From Bacteroidaceae bacterium (GTDB lineage: Bacteria; Bacteroidota; Bacteroidia; Bacteroidales; Bacteroidaceae), in NCBI GenBank assembly GCA_017464815.1, contig JAFTYI010000020.1, positions 1-36,496 on the forward strand: a stretch of 36,496 nucleotides of DNA, read 5' to 3'. The translations under genes and the position numbers were made by a program. Position 1 is the stretch's first letter. Each line of letters starts with the position of its first letter. Below are positions 6,602-16,515 of the stretch, piece after piece. The notes under the pieces are model-generated. The model was not told where the DNA came from and ran no database searches. It saw only the letters and a list, made by a program, of their open reading frames with translations.

Positions 6602-8053
6602 CTATTCAAGCATCGTTTTCTTCAATTCGCCCGCAATGATGTCCGCCATGCGGCGTGCTCCGTTGCCATTGGGATGAATGCCATCGGAAAGCATCTTGTC
6701 ACCATCGCCAGCAAAGAGGGTGTGGAGGTCAATCACCTGCAAGCCGTATTCACCAGCCACCTCTTTTTGAACAGGAATAATGCCATTTACAATCACCGAA
6801 TCGTTGATACCCCACGTCTGCTTGAAGGCAGGGATGGGCGTACACAGGTAGATTTTAGTCTTCACCTCGGCCAAAGCCTTGGCTCTCTTTCGCTTGTTCT
6901 TGGGCAAAGTGGCCAAGTCGGGACAAAGGCTGGTGACCATCTGCACCAAATCCTGCTTGAACTCAGCGCCATGTTGCCAATTCTGAGGCTTCGAATCGTT
7001 GGTGCCCAACTTGATGATCACAATATCGGGGTCGAAAGCCAATGCATCGCGCCATGCCAATTCGTTCATGTAAGGACGGTCACCCTTGTTCAACATCGTG
7101 CGGGCGCTCACGCCGAAGTTCTTCACCCAGTATTTCTCTCCCAGTTGCTGTTGCAACAAAGCGGGATAGGCATGTTGGGTGGCCATGTCGATGCCGTGTC
7201 CGTCGGTGATGCTGTTGCCAATGCAAGCCACACGGATGGCGTCGGACGCAGGCGAAGGACGATTGTCGAGCCAATGTCCGAGGTCGGCCATCAACTGGTT
7301 GTGATGCTTGAACCAAGGGCCAAAGCCGAAGCCGTGGTCACCCGTGGGATAGACGTGCATCGTACATTCGTTGCCGGCATTGCGCATGGCTTTGTAGTAC
7401 TCCAATCCGTTGGTCACAAAAGGCACCAAGCGATCGTCGCTGGCCGTGATGATGAGCGCCGGAGGAGTCAGGTGGCGGCGCACAGCATTTTGGGTGGAGA
7501 ACTGGCGCACCAGCTCCTTGTCCTTCTGCCCTTCCCTACCTAAGAAATTCTGGCACGAATACTTGTGTGTCAACCGTTCGTCCATCGAAATGACGGGATA
7601 GAAGAGGATGCTGAAGTCGGGACGCACGTCAAACTCCGAGTGGGTGGAGATGACCGAGGCCAAATGTCCGCCTGCCGAAAAGCCCATGATGCCCACGTCG
7701 CGCGGATGAATGCCCCACACGGCGGCCGAATCGCGCACCGTGCGTATGCCCTTCTGCACGTCGCCCATGGGAAGAGTGCGGTCGCCATGAGGCAGACGGT
7801 AGTTCACCACAAAGTAGGCAATGCCCCGACGGTTCATCCACTCGGATGCCAAATACCCCTCGTGAGTGTTCGACAACATGGAGTATCCACCTCCCGGCAC
7901 ACCCACAATAGCTCTGCCCGAAGGATTCTCAGGTAAGAAGCAGACCATCTGGGCCTTGCCGTCATCGGTAAGGTCAATCGTAAACTTTCTCGCGGTTTGT
8001 GCCTGTGCCATGGTGGCACACAGCATCATGACGAAGGATAAGATTTTTTTCAT
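6602..8053 (-). CDS. Secreted two-domain carbohydrate esterase (alpha/beta-hydrolase + SGNH/GDSL)
   Basis: 483 residues from ATG 8053 (MKKILSFVMMLCATMAQAQT, a signal peptide cleaved near AQA); an in-frame ATG four codons upstream is possible. Domain 1 (~25-265) is an alpha/beta hydrolase: oxyanion GVPGGGYS, nucleophile GFSAGGH with Ser126, acid at SDD (206/207) and His240 in GDHGFG. Domain 2 (~273-483) is an SGNH hydrolase: GNSITDG with Ser281, Gly in GVSART, GTND 350-353, and SDGIHPN with Asp457 and His460. Both sites look complete. Such fusions in gut Bacteroidetes usually remove acetyl groups from hemicelluloses. The substrate is not shown by sequence, but the nearby GH51 and arabinose genes favour arabinoxylan or xylan. 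Confidence 0.85.
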   Translation of the reverse strand: MKKILSFVMMLCATMAQAQTARKFTIDLTDDGKAQMVCFLPENPSGRAIVGVPGGGYSMLSNTHEGYLASEWMNRRGIAYFVVNYRLPHGDRTLPMGDVQKGIRTVRDSAAVWGIHPRDVGIMGFSAGGHLASVISTHSEFDVRPDFSILFYPVISMDERLTHKYSCQNFLGREGQKDKELVRQFSTQNAVRRHLTPPALIITASDDRLVPFVTNGLEYYKAMRNAGNECTMHVYPTGDHGFGFGPWFKHHNQLMADLGHWLDNRPSPASDAIRVACIGNSITDGHGIDMATQHAYPALLQQQLGEKYWVKNFGVSARTMLNKGDRPYMNELAWRDALAFDPDIVIIKLGTNDSKPQNWQHGAEFKQDLVQMVTSLCPDLATLPKNKRKRAKALAEVKTKIYLCTPIPAFKQTWGINDSVIVNGIIPVQKEVAGEYGLQVIDLHTLFAGDGDKMLSDGIHPNGNGARRMADIIAGELKKTMLE

Positions 8054-8151
8054 GTCGATATGCATAATTTATAGGTTTTACAGGCATCCATTCACGCTCA
8101 TTCGCGCCATTTGTTTTTTTCCGGTCAGCAAAACTTTTTTTCCCTACCTGA

Positions 8152-8192
8152 GAAAAAAAAGAGTTGCGCCAACGGATTGTTGACACAACTCT
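8152..8192 (-). terminator. Rho-independent terminator after tRNA-Pro
   Basis: On the minus strand AGAGTTGTGTCAAC (8192-8179) pairs with GTTGGCGCAACTCT (8173-8160) through 14 base pairs including two G-U pairs. The loop is 5 bases and a run of eight T follows. It lies 19 bases beyond the 3' end of the tRNA. Confidence 0.9.
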
Positions 8193-8211
8193 TTGCTCTT
8201 TTCCTTTTTCG

Positions 8212-8286
8212 TCGGGGTAGCGGGATTCGAACCCACGACCCCCTGCTCCCAAAGCAGGTGCGCTAACCGGACTGCGCTACACCCCG
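8212..8286 (-). tRNA. tRNA-Pro (anticodon TGG)
   Basis: The minus strand begins CGGGGTGTAGCGCAGTCCGG and folds as a full cloverleaf. The acceptor stem CGGGGTG pairs with TACCCCG (one G-U). The anticodon stem is CCTGC/GCAGG around the loop TTTGGGA, giving anticodon TGG. The T-arm contains GGTTCGAATCC. The discriminator base is A and CCA is not encoded. It has its own promoter (8317-8347) and terminator (8152-8192). Confidence 0.97.
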
Positions 8287-8316
8287 AAAAAACGGTGCTT
8301 CCCGTGAAAAGCGGTG

Positions 8317-8347
8317 CAAAGGTAGTGTATTTTTTCGATTCGGCAAA
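8317..8347 (-). promoter_or_regulatory. Full -33/-7 promoter of tRNA-Pro
   Basis: On the minus strand TTTG (8347-8344), a 19-base spacer and TACCTTTG (8324-8317) form a complete Bacteroidetes promoter. It ends 31 bases before the tRNA 5' end. Confidence 0.8.
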
Positions 8348-8375
8348 CTTTTCCGATGAATTTTACGAACGAGTG

Positions 8376-8406
8376 TTTGCAATATGGAAAACATTGCGTA
8401 TTTTTG
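8376..8406 (+). promoter_or_regulatory. Full -33/-7 promoter of aspS
   Basis: TTTG (8376-8379), a 19-base spacer and TATTTTTG (8399-8406). The spacing is identical to the divergent tRNA-Pro promoter, whose -33 box is only about 30 bases away. The aspS ATG is at 8481. The leader contains reiterated AATTCATAATT words. Confidence 0.8.
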
Positions 8407-8480
8407 CACGAGTTAGTGACGAGTGAGAAATCATAAATCACAATTCATAATTCAGAATTAATAATTCATAATTAAATAGT

Positions 8481-10238
8481 ATGTACAGAACGAATACGTG
8501 TGGAGAGCTGCGCCTCTCCGATGCAGGAAAGAGTGTGACGCTGGCCGGATGGGTACAGCGGGCACGTAAGATGGGAGGCATGACTTTTGTTGATTTGCGC
8601 GACCGGTACGGTATCACCCAGCTGGTGTTCAACGAAGAAATCAATGCCGACCTTTGTGAACAGGCCAACAAATTGGGACGCGAGTACGTCATCCAAGTGA
8701 CGGGTGAGGTGAACGAGCGCTCAAACAAGAACAAGAATATCCCCACGGGAGAGATTGAAATCATCGTGAGCGAACTGACGGTGCTGAACTCGTCGGTGAC
8801 ACCGCCCTTCACCATCGAGGACAACTCGGATGGTGGCGACGACATCCGCATGAAGTACCGCTACCTCGACCTTCGCCGCCCCTGTGTGCGCGAAAACCTC
8901 GAACTGCGCCACCGCATGACGATGGAGGTGCGCCGCTACCTCGACAGTAAGGGCTTCCTCGAGATTGAGACACCGATGCTCGTGGGCTCTACACCCGAGG
9001 GAGCACGCGACTTTGTGGTGCCCAGCCGCATGAATCCGGGACAATTCTACGCCCTTCCCCAGAGTCCGCAGACACTGAAGCAATTACTGATGGTGAGCGG
9101 CATGGACAGATATTTCCAAATCGTGAAGTGTTTCCGCGACGAAGACCTTCGCGCCGACCGCCAGCCGGAGTTCACACAGATCGACTGCGAGATGAGCTTC
9201 GTTGAGCAGGAGGACGTCATCTCCACCTTCGAAGGTATGGCCAAGCACCTGTTCAAGGAGTTGCGCGGCGTGGAGCTGACCGAGCCTTTCCTCCGCATGC
9301 CGTGGGCCGACGCCATGAAGTACTATGGTAGCGACAAGCCCGACCTCCGCTTCGGCATGAAGTTCGTTGAACTGATGGACATCATGAAGGGACACGGTTT
9401 TCCCGTGTTCGATGGAGCCGAATACATCGGCGGTATCTGTGCCGAGGGTGCTGCCACCTACACCCGCAAGCAGCTCGACCAGCTGACCGACTTCGTGAAG
9501 CGTCCGCAGATTGGTGCCAAGGGCATGGTGTATGCCCGCGTGGAGGCCGATGGCAACGTGAAGTCAAGCGTCGACAAGTTCTACTCCCAAGAGGTGCTTC
9601 AGCAGATGAAGGAGGCCTTCGGTGCCAAGCCGGGCGACCTCATCCTCATCCTCAGTGGCGACGACGCCATGAAGACCCGCAAGCAACTGTGTGAGCTCCG
9701 CTTGGAGATGGGCCGCCAGCTGGGCTTGCGCGACAAGAACAAGTTCGTATGCCTGTGGGTAGTCGACTTCCCCATGTTTGAGTGGAGCGAAGAGGAGGGC
9801 CGCCTGATGGCCATGCACCACCCCTTCACCCATCCAAAGGAGGAGGACATCCCCTTGCTCGACACCGACCCGGCTGCCGTGCGTGCCGATGCCTACGACA
9901 TGGTGGTGAACGGTGTGGAAGTGGGCGGTGGCTCTATCCGTATCCACGACTCACAGTTGCAAGCCAAGATGTTTGAAATCCTCGGCTTCACACCCGAAAA
10001 GGCACAGGAGCAGTTCGGCTTCCTGATGAACGCCTTCAAGTACGGTGCGCCCCCTCACGGAGGTCTTGCCTATGGTCTCGACCGTTGGGTGTCGCTCTTC
10101 GCCGGCCTCGACAGCATCCGCGACTGCATCGCCTTCCCCAAGAACAACAGCGGACGCGACGTGATGCTCGACGCCCCTGCCCCCTTGGAGCAGAAGCAGC
10201 TCGACGAGTTGAACCTGGCCATTGACATCAAGGAATAA
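8481..10238 (+). CDS. aspS: Aspartyl-tRNA synthetase
   Basis: 585 residues, the usual length of bacterial AspRS. The N-terminal OB-fold ([20 protein letters not shown]) reads the anticodon. Class II motif 1 is in the [20 protein letters not shown] region. Motif 2 is around [20 protein letters not shown]. The bacterial GAD insertion lies in the middle. Motif 3 is near the end ([20 protein letters not shown]). The ending '[15 protein letters not shown]' is typical of the family. The enzyme charges tRNA-Asp with aspartate in the cytoplasm. It is a single-gene unit driven by the promoter at 8376-8406. A 16-bp hairpin (10270-10314) follows. Confidence 0.98.
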   Translation: MYRTNTCGELRLSDAGKSVTLAGWVQRARKMGGMTFVDLRDRYGITQLVFNEEINADLCEQANKLGREYVIQVTGEVNERSNKNKNIPTGEIEIIVSELTVLNSSVTPPFTIEDNSDGGDDIRMKYRYLDLRRPCVRENLELRHRMTMEVRRYLDSKGFLEIETPMLVGSTPEGARDFVVPSRMNPGQFYALPQSPQTLKQLLMVSGMDRYFQIVKCFRDEDLRADRQPEFTQIDCEMSFVEQEDVISTFEGMAKHLFKELRGVELTEPFLRMPWADAMKYYGSDKPDLRFGMKFVELMDIMKGHGFPVFDGAEYIGGICAEGAATYTRKQLDQLTDFVKRPQIGAKGMVYARVEADGNVKSSVDKFYSQEVLQQMKEAFGAKPGDLILILSGDDAMKTRKQLCELRLEMGRQLGLRDKNKFVCLWVVDFPMFEWSEEEGRLMAMHHPFTHPKEEDIPLLDTDPAAVRADAYDMVVNGVEVGGGSIRIHDSQLQAKMFEILGFTPEKAQEQFGFLMNAFKYGAPPHGGLAYGLDRWVSLFAGLDSIRDCIAFPKNNSGRDVMLDAPAPLEQKQLDELNLAIDIKE

Positions 10239-10269
10239 AAAGAATTCTAAAGGATACAAATCCGGAATC

Positions 10270-10314
10270 AAAGGAGTTAAAGCCAAGTGTGTTGCTTGTG
10301 GCTTTAACTCCTTT
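10270..10314 (+). repeat. Hairpin, family C, copy 1 (possible aspS terminator)
   Basis: AAAGGAGTTAAAGCCA (10270-10285) pairs perfectly with TGGCTTTAACTCCTTT (10299-10314), a 16-bp stem with a 13-base loop. It is 31 bases after the aspS stop. Only a weak T content follows, so its use as a terminator is uncertain. The same GGAGTTA/TAACTCC words build the larger repeats at 14841-15024 and 35656-35824. Confidence 0.7.
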
Positions 10315-10356
10315 AACTACTAAAATAGTCAATTGACATAAATCTATTATCACAAC

Positions 10357-12831
10357 ATGAAACAATCCACTATTTTTTCATTAGTCATGACAGCCGCTGG
10401 CCTGTTGGTCGGATGCACCCCGCAAGAGCCGGGTGTGCCCGTAACGTTGAACGTTGCCGAAAAGGGCGCCCCCGTGTCGCCCTCAATGTACGGCGTATTT
10501 TTTGAAGAAATCAATCATGCCGGCGACGGCGGCCTCTATGCCGAGCTGGTGCAAAACCGCAGCTTCGAGGAGAAGGAGATGCCCGAGGGCTACTGCGTGG
10601 AGCACGGGCGACTGAAACCCGCCCCGGTGGAGAACCACTTGAGCGGACGGGTGAACCACGGAGCCACTTTCCATTGGAACAACGAGCCGGTGCGTGCTTG
10701 GAGCCTGCAACCGGCCGACGAATCGGTGGCCACCATGCGCCTGACCAAGGAGCGCCCCATGTTTGAAACGGCACCCAACAATTTGTTGGTAACCATCAAC
10801 AAGGCCGACACACCCGTGCAACTCATCAACGAGGGATACTGGGGCATGAACATCGAGGAGGGCAAAATCTATGCCCTGCGTGCCATCGTGCGCAAAGCCC
10901 CTGACTACAAAGGCACCATCACTGCCAAGTTGCTGGCCAAGGATGGAAAAGTGATTGGAGAGACCAGCCTCGACGTGGTAGAGGCCGACACATGGACGGA
11001 TGACCTGAAGGTGTTCGAACCCACCGCGTCGGACAACGAGGCACGCCTGGTGCTCGAGTTCGACACTCCGGGAAAGGTGTGGTTGGACTACGTGTCGCTC
11101 TTCCCGCCCACCTTCAAGAGCCGCTACAACGGCATGCGTCCCGACGTGGCACAATGCCTGGCCGACCTGAAGCCTGCCTTCTTCCGCTGGCCGGGCGGAT
11201 GCGTGGTGGAGGGCATCTCGCTGCCCAACCGCTTTGACTGGAAGAAGACATTGGGCGACCCCGCCGCACGTCCCGGTGAATACAGCACATGGGGCTACCG
11301 CTGCTCCTACGGCATGGGCTACCATGAGGTGCTGCAGTTCTGCGAGGACATAGGCGCCAAGATGATGTTCGTCTGCAACGTGGGCCTCGGCTGCCAGTTC
11401 CGCATGGGCGACGCAAGCCCCGAGAGTGAAATACCCGCCTATCTCGACGACTGCATGGACGCCATCGAATACGCCATCGGCGACCTCAGCACCGAATGGG
11501 GAAAACTGCGTGCCAAGAACGGCCACGCCGCCCCCTTCCCCCTGCAATACGTGGAGATTGGAAACGAGAACTGGGGAGCCGAGTATGACCGCCGCTTCGA
11601 CATCTTCTACAAGGCCATCAAGGAGAAGTATCCCCAGCTGACCCTCATCTACGACGACATGAGCGGCCTGCGCGACGAGAACCGCGCCATCGAGAAGACC
11701 GACATGATTGACCCACACTGGTACGTGGCCCCCGACTTCTTCTACCGCAACACCACCCTGTTTGACACCAAGCAGCGCGGCAAGTGGGAGGTGTACGTGG
11801 GCGAATACGCTTGTAATCAGGGAGTAGGCGGAGGCAACATGAACGCCGCCCTCTCCGAAGCCGCCTTCATCTCGGGCATGGAGCGCAACGGCGACCTGGT
11901 GACCATGACGTCGTATGCCCCGCTCTTCGAGAACGTGAACAACCGCGAGTGGGCCACCAACCTCATCTGGATTGACACCGACCAGGTGATGGGCCGCTCG
12001 TCATACTACGTGCAGAAGATGTATGCCGAGAACCGCCCTACCTATAATATATATAGCAGCGCCACCACCATCACCCCCGACAGTGTGGAGTACAGCGGCG
12101 GCGCCATCGGCCTGGGCGTGTGGGACACCGAGGCAGAGTACAAGGACATCCGCGTGACCGAGAACGGACAGACCACTACCCTGCCCGACTTGGCTAAGGC
12201 CACCGAGGTGTTGTCGAAACTCTACGAAGGCACCTATGGCAACAACTTCACGCTAGAGCTGAAGGCACGCAAGACGGGCGGCGCCGAGGGCTTCCTCGTC
12301 TTCTTCGGCATGAGCCCCGACGGCAAGCAGGGCTACCGCTTCAACATCGGCGGATGGGGTAACGCCACAACTGCCATCCAGCAACTCTATGCACAGGGCG
12401 ACCAGGTGGTGAGCCGCAACATCCCCCATCGCATCGAGACCGACCGCTGGTATGACCTGCGCATCGAGCTTACCCCGCGCGTGGCCAAGCTCTATGTCGA
12501 CGGCGAACTGATTGTTGACAACGAGCTGCAACCCATCCCACAGAAGTTCCTCGCATCGGGTTACGACGAGAAGACGGGCGAGGTCATCATCAAGTTCGTC
12601 AACTCAGCCGACAAGGCACAGACGATTGACTTCACCCTCGACGGAGTGACCAACGTTGCCCCCGAAGGCCGCGCCATCACCTTGCAGGCCGATGACCTTG
12701 GCGACGAGAACTCGATGGACAACCCCACCAAGATTGTACCTGTGGAGAAACCGTTCAAGAAGTTCGGACCGACCTTCTCCTACAAGTTCCCCAAGTATTC
12801 ATTCACTATCTTGCGGGTGAAGGTGGAATAA
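10357..12831 (+). CDS. GH51 alpha-L-arabinofuranosidase lipoprotein
   Basis: 824 residues with a lipoprotein signal (MKQSTIFSLVMTAAGLLVGC, lipobox Cys20), so probably anchored in the outer or inner membrane facing the periplasm. PSMYGVFFEEINHAGDGGLY and FFRWPGGCVVEG mark the GH51 (beta/alpha)8 fold. The acid/base is Glu404 in YVEIGNENWG and the nucleophile Glu483 in VYVGEYACN. An N-terminal carbohydrate-binding-like beta-sandwich (~150-250) is inserted, and a concanavalin-like segment (~635-720, LELKARKTGGAEGFLVFFGM) lies near the C-terminus, as in long Bacteroidetes GH51 proteins. It releases terminal arabinofuranose from arabinan, arabinoxylan or oligosaccharides, which the operon at 24.8-36.3 kb can use. 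Confidence 0.93.
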   Translation: MKQSTIFSLVMTAAGLLVGCTPQEPGVPVTLNVAEKGAPVSPSMYGVFFEEINHAGDGGLYAELVQNRSFEEKEMPEGYCVEHGRLKPAPVENHLSGRVNHGATFHWNNEPVRAWSLQPADESVATMRLTKERPMFETAPNNLLVTINKADTPVQLINEGYWGMNIEEGKIYALRAIVRKAPDYKGTITAKLLAKDGKVIGETSLDVVEADTWTDDLKVFEPTASDNEARLVLEFDTPGKVWLDYVSLFPPTFKSRYNGMRPDVAQCLADLKPAFFRWPGGCVVEGISLPNRFDWKKTLGDPAARPGEYSTWGYRCSYGMGYHEVLQFCEDIGAKMMFVCNVGLGCQFRMGDASPESEIPAYLDDCMDAIEYAIGDLSTEWGKLRAKNGHAAPFPLQYVEIGNENWGAEYDRRFDIFYKAIKEKYPQLTLIYDDMSGLRDENRAIEKTDMIDPHWYVAPDFFYRNTTLFDTKQRGKWEVYVGEYACNQGVGGGNMNAALSEAAFISGMERNGDLVTMTSYAPLFENVNNREWATNLIWIDTDQVMGRSSYYVQKMYAENRPTYNIYSSATTITPDSVEYSGGAIGLGVWDTEAEYKDIRVTENGQTTTLPDLAKATEVLSKLYEGTYGNNFTLELKARKTGGAEGFLVFFGMSPDGKQGYRFNIGGWGNATTAIQQLYAQGDQVVSRNIPHRIETDRWYDLRIELTPRVAKLYVDGELIVDNELQPIPQKFLASGYDEKTGEVIIKFVNSADKAQTIDFTLDGVTNVAPEGRAITLQADDLGDENSMDNPTKIVPVEKPFKKFGPTFSYKFPKYSFTILRVKVE

Positions 12832-12843
12832 ACTGACAAGAAA

Positions 12844-13013
12844 TTAGGCACGGATTTTTCGCTTTGCTCAAGGGAACTCCACGGATTTCATTTTCAGACA
12901 AAAGAACATAAGAACATAAGCTGATTTCTGCTTTCGTTCTTATGTTCTTTTGTTCTTATGTCTGAAAAATAAAAGTTTCTGTTTAAGAAAAACCGTGTAA
13001 TCCGTGCCTAAAA
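12844..13013. repeat. Family A inverted repeat, copy 3, disrupted by another repeat
   Basis: The left arm TTAGGCACGGAT (12844-12855) and right arm ATCCGTGCCTAA (13000-13011) are the outer ends of a family A repeat. The left arm is interrupted by TTTTCGCTTTGCTCAAGGGA..., and the centre is occupied by the separate family H hairpin at 12893-12966. The arrangement looks like nesting of one repeat inside another. Confidence 0.7.
12893..12966. repeat. Inverted repeat, family H
   Basis: Arm 12893-12920 (TTCAGACAAAAGAACATAAG...) pairs with 12936-12966 around a ~15-base loop. Each arm contains tandem ~9-base AAGAACATA words. It lies inside the family A copy at 12844-13013. Confidence 0.75.
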
Positions 13014-13021
13014 AATAAAAA

Positions 13022-13172
13022 AGAGGGTGTGTCAAAATTAACTTTTTAGACGCGGATAACGGATGACGCGGATTTTTCGTAATTATTATACCCCAATAGG
13101 TTATAATTTATCTGCGTCATCCGCGTCATCCGCGTCTAAAAAATGAAAAGAGGGCTTTTTGACACTGCCTCT
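13022..13172 (-). mobile_element. MITE-like element, family B, copy 2 (151 bp, inverted)
   Basis: Ends AGAGGGTGTGTCAAAA (13022-13037) and TTTTGACACTGCCTCT (13157-13172) are 16-bp terminal inverted repeats. Internal arms are 13043-13073 and 13110-13142. In reverse complement the whole element matches copy 1 at 328-480, including the non-palindromic centre, with a two-base deletion in one arm. It sits between convergent genes (GH51 on plus, ABC-F on minus), 18 bases from the ABC-F stop. Confidence 0.75.
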
Positions 13173-13190
13173 AATTATTCATTATAATCT

Positions 13191-15024
<1,834 letters not shown>

Positions 15025-15155
15025 TGAAAAAAACTTTTCGGCTGCAAAGATACGGATAATTCGCCGAATAGCGAAATCTCGGGGCCCGCGTCTTCCTTTT
15101 TTTCTTCCATTAAAGCAATTTAACACTAAGGGAGGGCAATTAGGCAACTTTTTGT

Positions 15156-15163
15156 TATTTTTG
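15156..15163 (+). promoter_or_regulatory. -7 box for the 50-residue orphan protein
   Basis: TATTTTTG matches TAnnTTTG exactly and lies 51 bases before the ATG at 15215. This supports the small frame as a real gene. No clear -33 TTTG is seen. Confidence 0.55.
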
Positions 15164-15214
15164 CCGCCGAGAATTGAACAAAAAAGACAGAGTTAACAAT
15201 AAAAACAGCAAATT

Positions 15215-15367
15215 ATGTACAAAAGAACGACTGAAAACAACAACAATGAACAGCAGGCGGCTGCGCCCTACGTGGCCCCGCAAGTGAGAATGGTGGAGGT
15301 GCGCATCGAGAAAGGATTCGCCCAAAGTGTGTATGGCGAAGGAGATGACATTTCCATCAACAGGTGA
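15215..15367 (+). CDS. Small orphan protein, 50 residues, unknown function
   Basis: The product starts MYKRTTENNNNEQQAAAPYV, continues APQVRMVEVRIEKGFAQSVY and ends GEGDDISINR. It has a polar, Asn/Gln-rich start, a central P-V-M-VEVRIE-GFAQS segment and an acidic Gly-Glu-Asp-Asp end. There is no signal peptide, membrane helix or cysteine. Many Bacteroidetes genomes encode short proteins with a 'P-V--VE-----FA-S' core followed by a Gly/Asp-rich tail, whose role I do not know. The case for a gene is its own -7 box, its codon pattern and its position away from any other gene. Below about 60 codons a chance frame cannot be excluded. Confidence 0.6.
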   Translation: MYKRTTENNNNEQQAAAPYVAPQVRMVEVRIEKGFAQSVYGEGDDISINR

Positions 15368-15375
15368 GAGAGACA

Positions 15376-15595
15376 TTTTTCAGACGCAGATGACGCGGAT
15401 GACGCAGATTTATTTTGTTTCAGGTTCATGCCGTCTCTGTCTTCTGAAGAATATTCGAGCCTGAAAGATTCGTGCCGCATGGCAAATAAGAATCCGCGTT
15501 AATCCGTGTAATCCGTGCCTAAAAAATCAGTGCCGCATGGCCTTCTGTTCTTCTGTCTAAAAAACCCGTGTCATCCGCGTGCTCCGTGGTCAACA
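15376..15595. repeat. Hybrid inverted repeat: family B arm on the left, family A arm on the right
   Basis: The left arm 15376-15411 is built of GACGCAGAT/GACGCGGAT words (family B type). The right arm 15491-15526 (AATCCGCGTTAATCCGTGTA...) is family A type, and they still pair partly. The loop contains ATGCCGTCTCTGTC (15428-15441), a piece of family E, and two GTGCCGCATGGC copies (15472-15483, 15530-15541). A third arm-like segment, CCCGTGTCATCCGCGTGCTC, is at 15569-15588. This looks like recombination among repeat families. Confidence 0.65.
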
Positions 15596-15629
15596 TAACA
15601 ACAAAACAAGCATAATTGTCACCCCACCC

Positions 15630-15692
15630 TTGCCATTATGGCAGGAAATGAGTAATTTTGCCGCCGTTTTTGTCAGAACAAACATTCTGGCA
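15630..15692 (+). promoter_or_regulatory. grpE-dnaJ promoter with two operator-like palindromes
   Basis: TTGC (15630-15633) and TAATTTTG (15653-15660) make a -33/-7 pair with a 19-base spacer. Inside the spacer TGCCATTATGGCA (15631-15643) is a perfect 13-base palindrome. Just downstream TGTCAGAA (15671-15678) and TTCTGGCA (15685-15692) form a second inverted repeat with the same TGyCA...TGrCA ends. Two related sites flanking the -7 box suggest repression, perhaps by a heat-shock regulator. They do not match the HrcA/CIRCE element. Confidence 0.5.
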
Positions 15693-15746
15693 AGGGGGTT
15701 GTTATGAATATGACATTATTATATATATATTATTATATAGCCCCCT

Positions 15747-16394
15747 ATGATTATGAAAAAATTGCGTAAGAATCACAAAAAGAACAACCATAAGATGAAT
15801 CAGACTGAAGAAAAAGAGCTTCAACCCGAGGAGTTGAACACCCAAACGGACGCCGCCACCCAACCGGACGGGGCTGCTGCCGAAGAGAACAACCCGCAAG
15901 ATGAACCCGCCCGCGAACTCTCGCCCGAGGAACAGATGCAGCAGCAACTGGCCGAACGCGACGAGAAGATTGCCGCACAACAGGACCAACTGCTGCGACA
16001 GATGGCCGAGTTTGACAACTACCGCAAGCGCACGCTGAAGGAGAAAGCCGAACTCATCAAGAACGGCGGCGAAAAGACCATCACCGCCATCCTGCCCGTC
16101 ATCGACGACTTTGAACGCGCCCTGCAGAACATGAAGGGCGAGAGCGAAGAGGTCAGCGCCCTGCGCGAAGGGGTGGAACTCATCTACCACAAACTGATGA
16201 AGACCCTCGGACAAGAGGGACTGCAGCGCATCGAGACCCACGAAGCCGACTTCAACACCGACTATCACGAGGCCATCGCCCTGGTGCCCGCCCCGGCAGA
16301 GGAGCTGAAGGGACGCATCCTCGACTGTGTGCAGACGGGATACACGCTCAACGACAAGGTTATCCGCCACGCCAAAGTGGTGGTGGGACAGTAA
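15747..16394 (+). CDS. grpE: GrpE nucleotide-exchange factor
   Basis: 215 residues from ATG 15747; ATG 15753 is an equal candidate and MNQTEE (15795) a shorter one. A Glu/Gln-rich disordered start leads into a long coiled coil (~70-130, including LLRQMAEFDNYRKRTLKEKA), then the C-terminal beta-domain (DYHEAIALVPAPAEELKGRI) ending in GYTLNDKVIRHAKVVVG, the GrpE signature. GrpE releases ADP from DnaK so the chaperone can cycle. dnaJ follows after 121 bases. dnaK is not in the window. Confidence 0.96.
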   Translation: MIMKKLRKNHKKNNHKMNQTEEKELQPEELNTQTDAATQPDGAAAEENNPQDEPARELSPEEQMQQQLAERDEKIAAQQDQLLRQMAEFDNYRKRTLKEKAELIKNGGEKTITAILPVIDDFERALQNMKGESEEVSALREGVELIYHKLMKTLGQEGLQRIETHEADFNTDYHEAIALVPAPAEELKGRILDCVQTGYTLNDKVIRHAKVVVGQ

Positions 16395-16402
16395 AAAAGC
16401 GG

Positions 16403-16495
16403 CCCCCCATCCCATCCTTCCCCTCTAAGGGAAGGAGTAAATAGTGTAGCAAAACTATTCACTCCCCTCCATAGAGGGAGGGGTTAGGGGGAGGG
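16403..16495. repeat. Inverted repeat between grpE and dnaJ, family F
   Basis: The inner stem GGAGTAAATAGT (16434-16445) pairs with ACTATTCACTCC (16454-16465), one mismatch, 8-base loop. Outer C-rich (CCCCCCATCCCATCCTTCCC) and G-rich (GGGAGGGGTTAGGGGGAGGG) arms extend it. It may tune the grpE:dnaJ ratio through mRNA processing. Confidence 0.75.
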
Positions 16496-16515
16496 TCTAG
16501 TAATTATAATATATT

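Noticed and set aside
10483-11718. 411-codon minus-strand frame opposite the GH51 gene
   Set aside because: An antisense shadow of a well-supported glycosidase with both catalytic Glu; composition is His/Ala/Val/Gly-rich without any motif.
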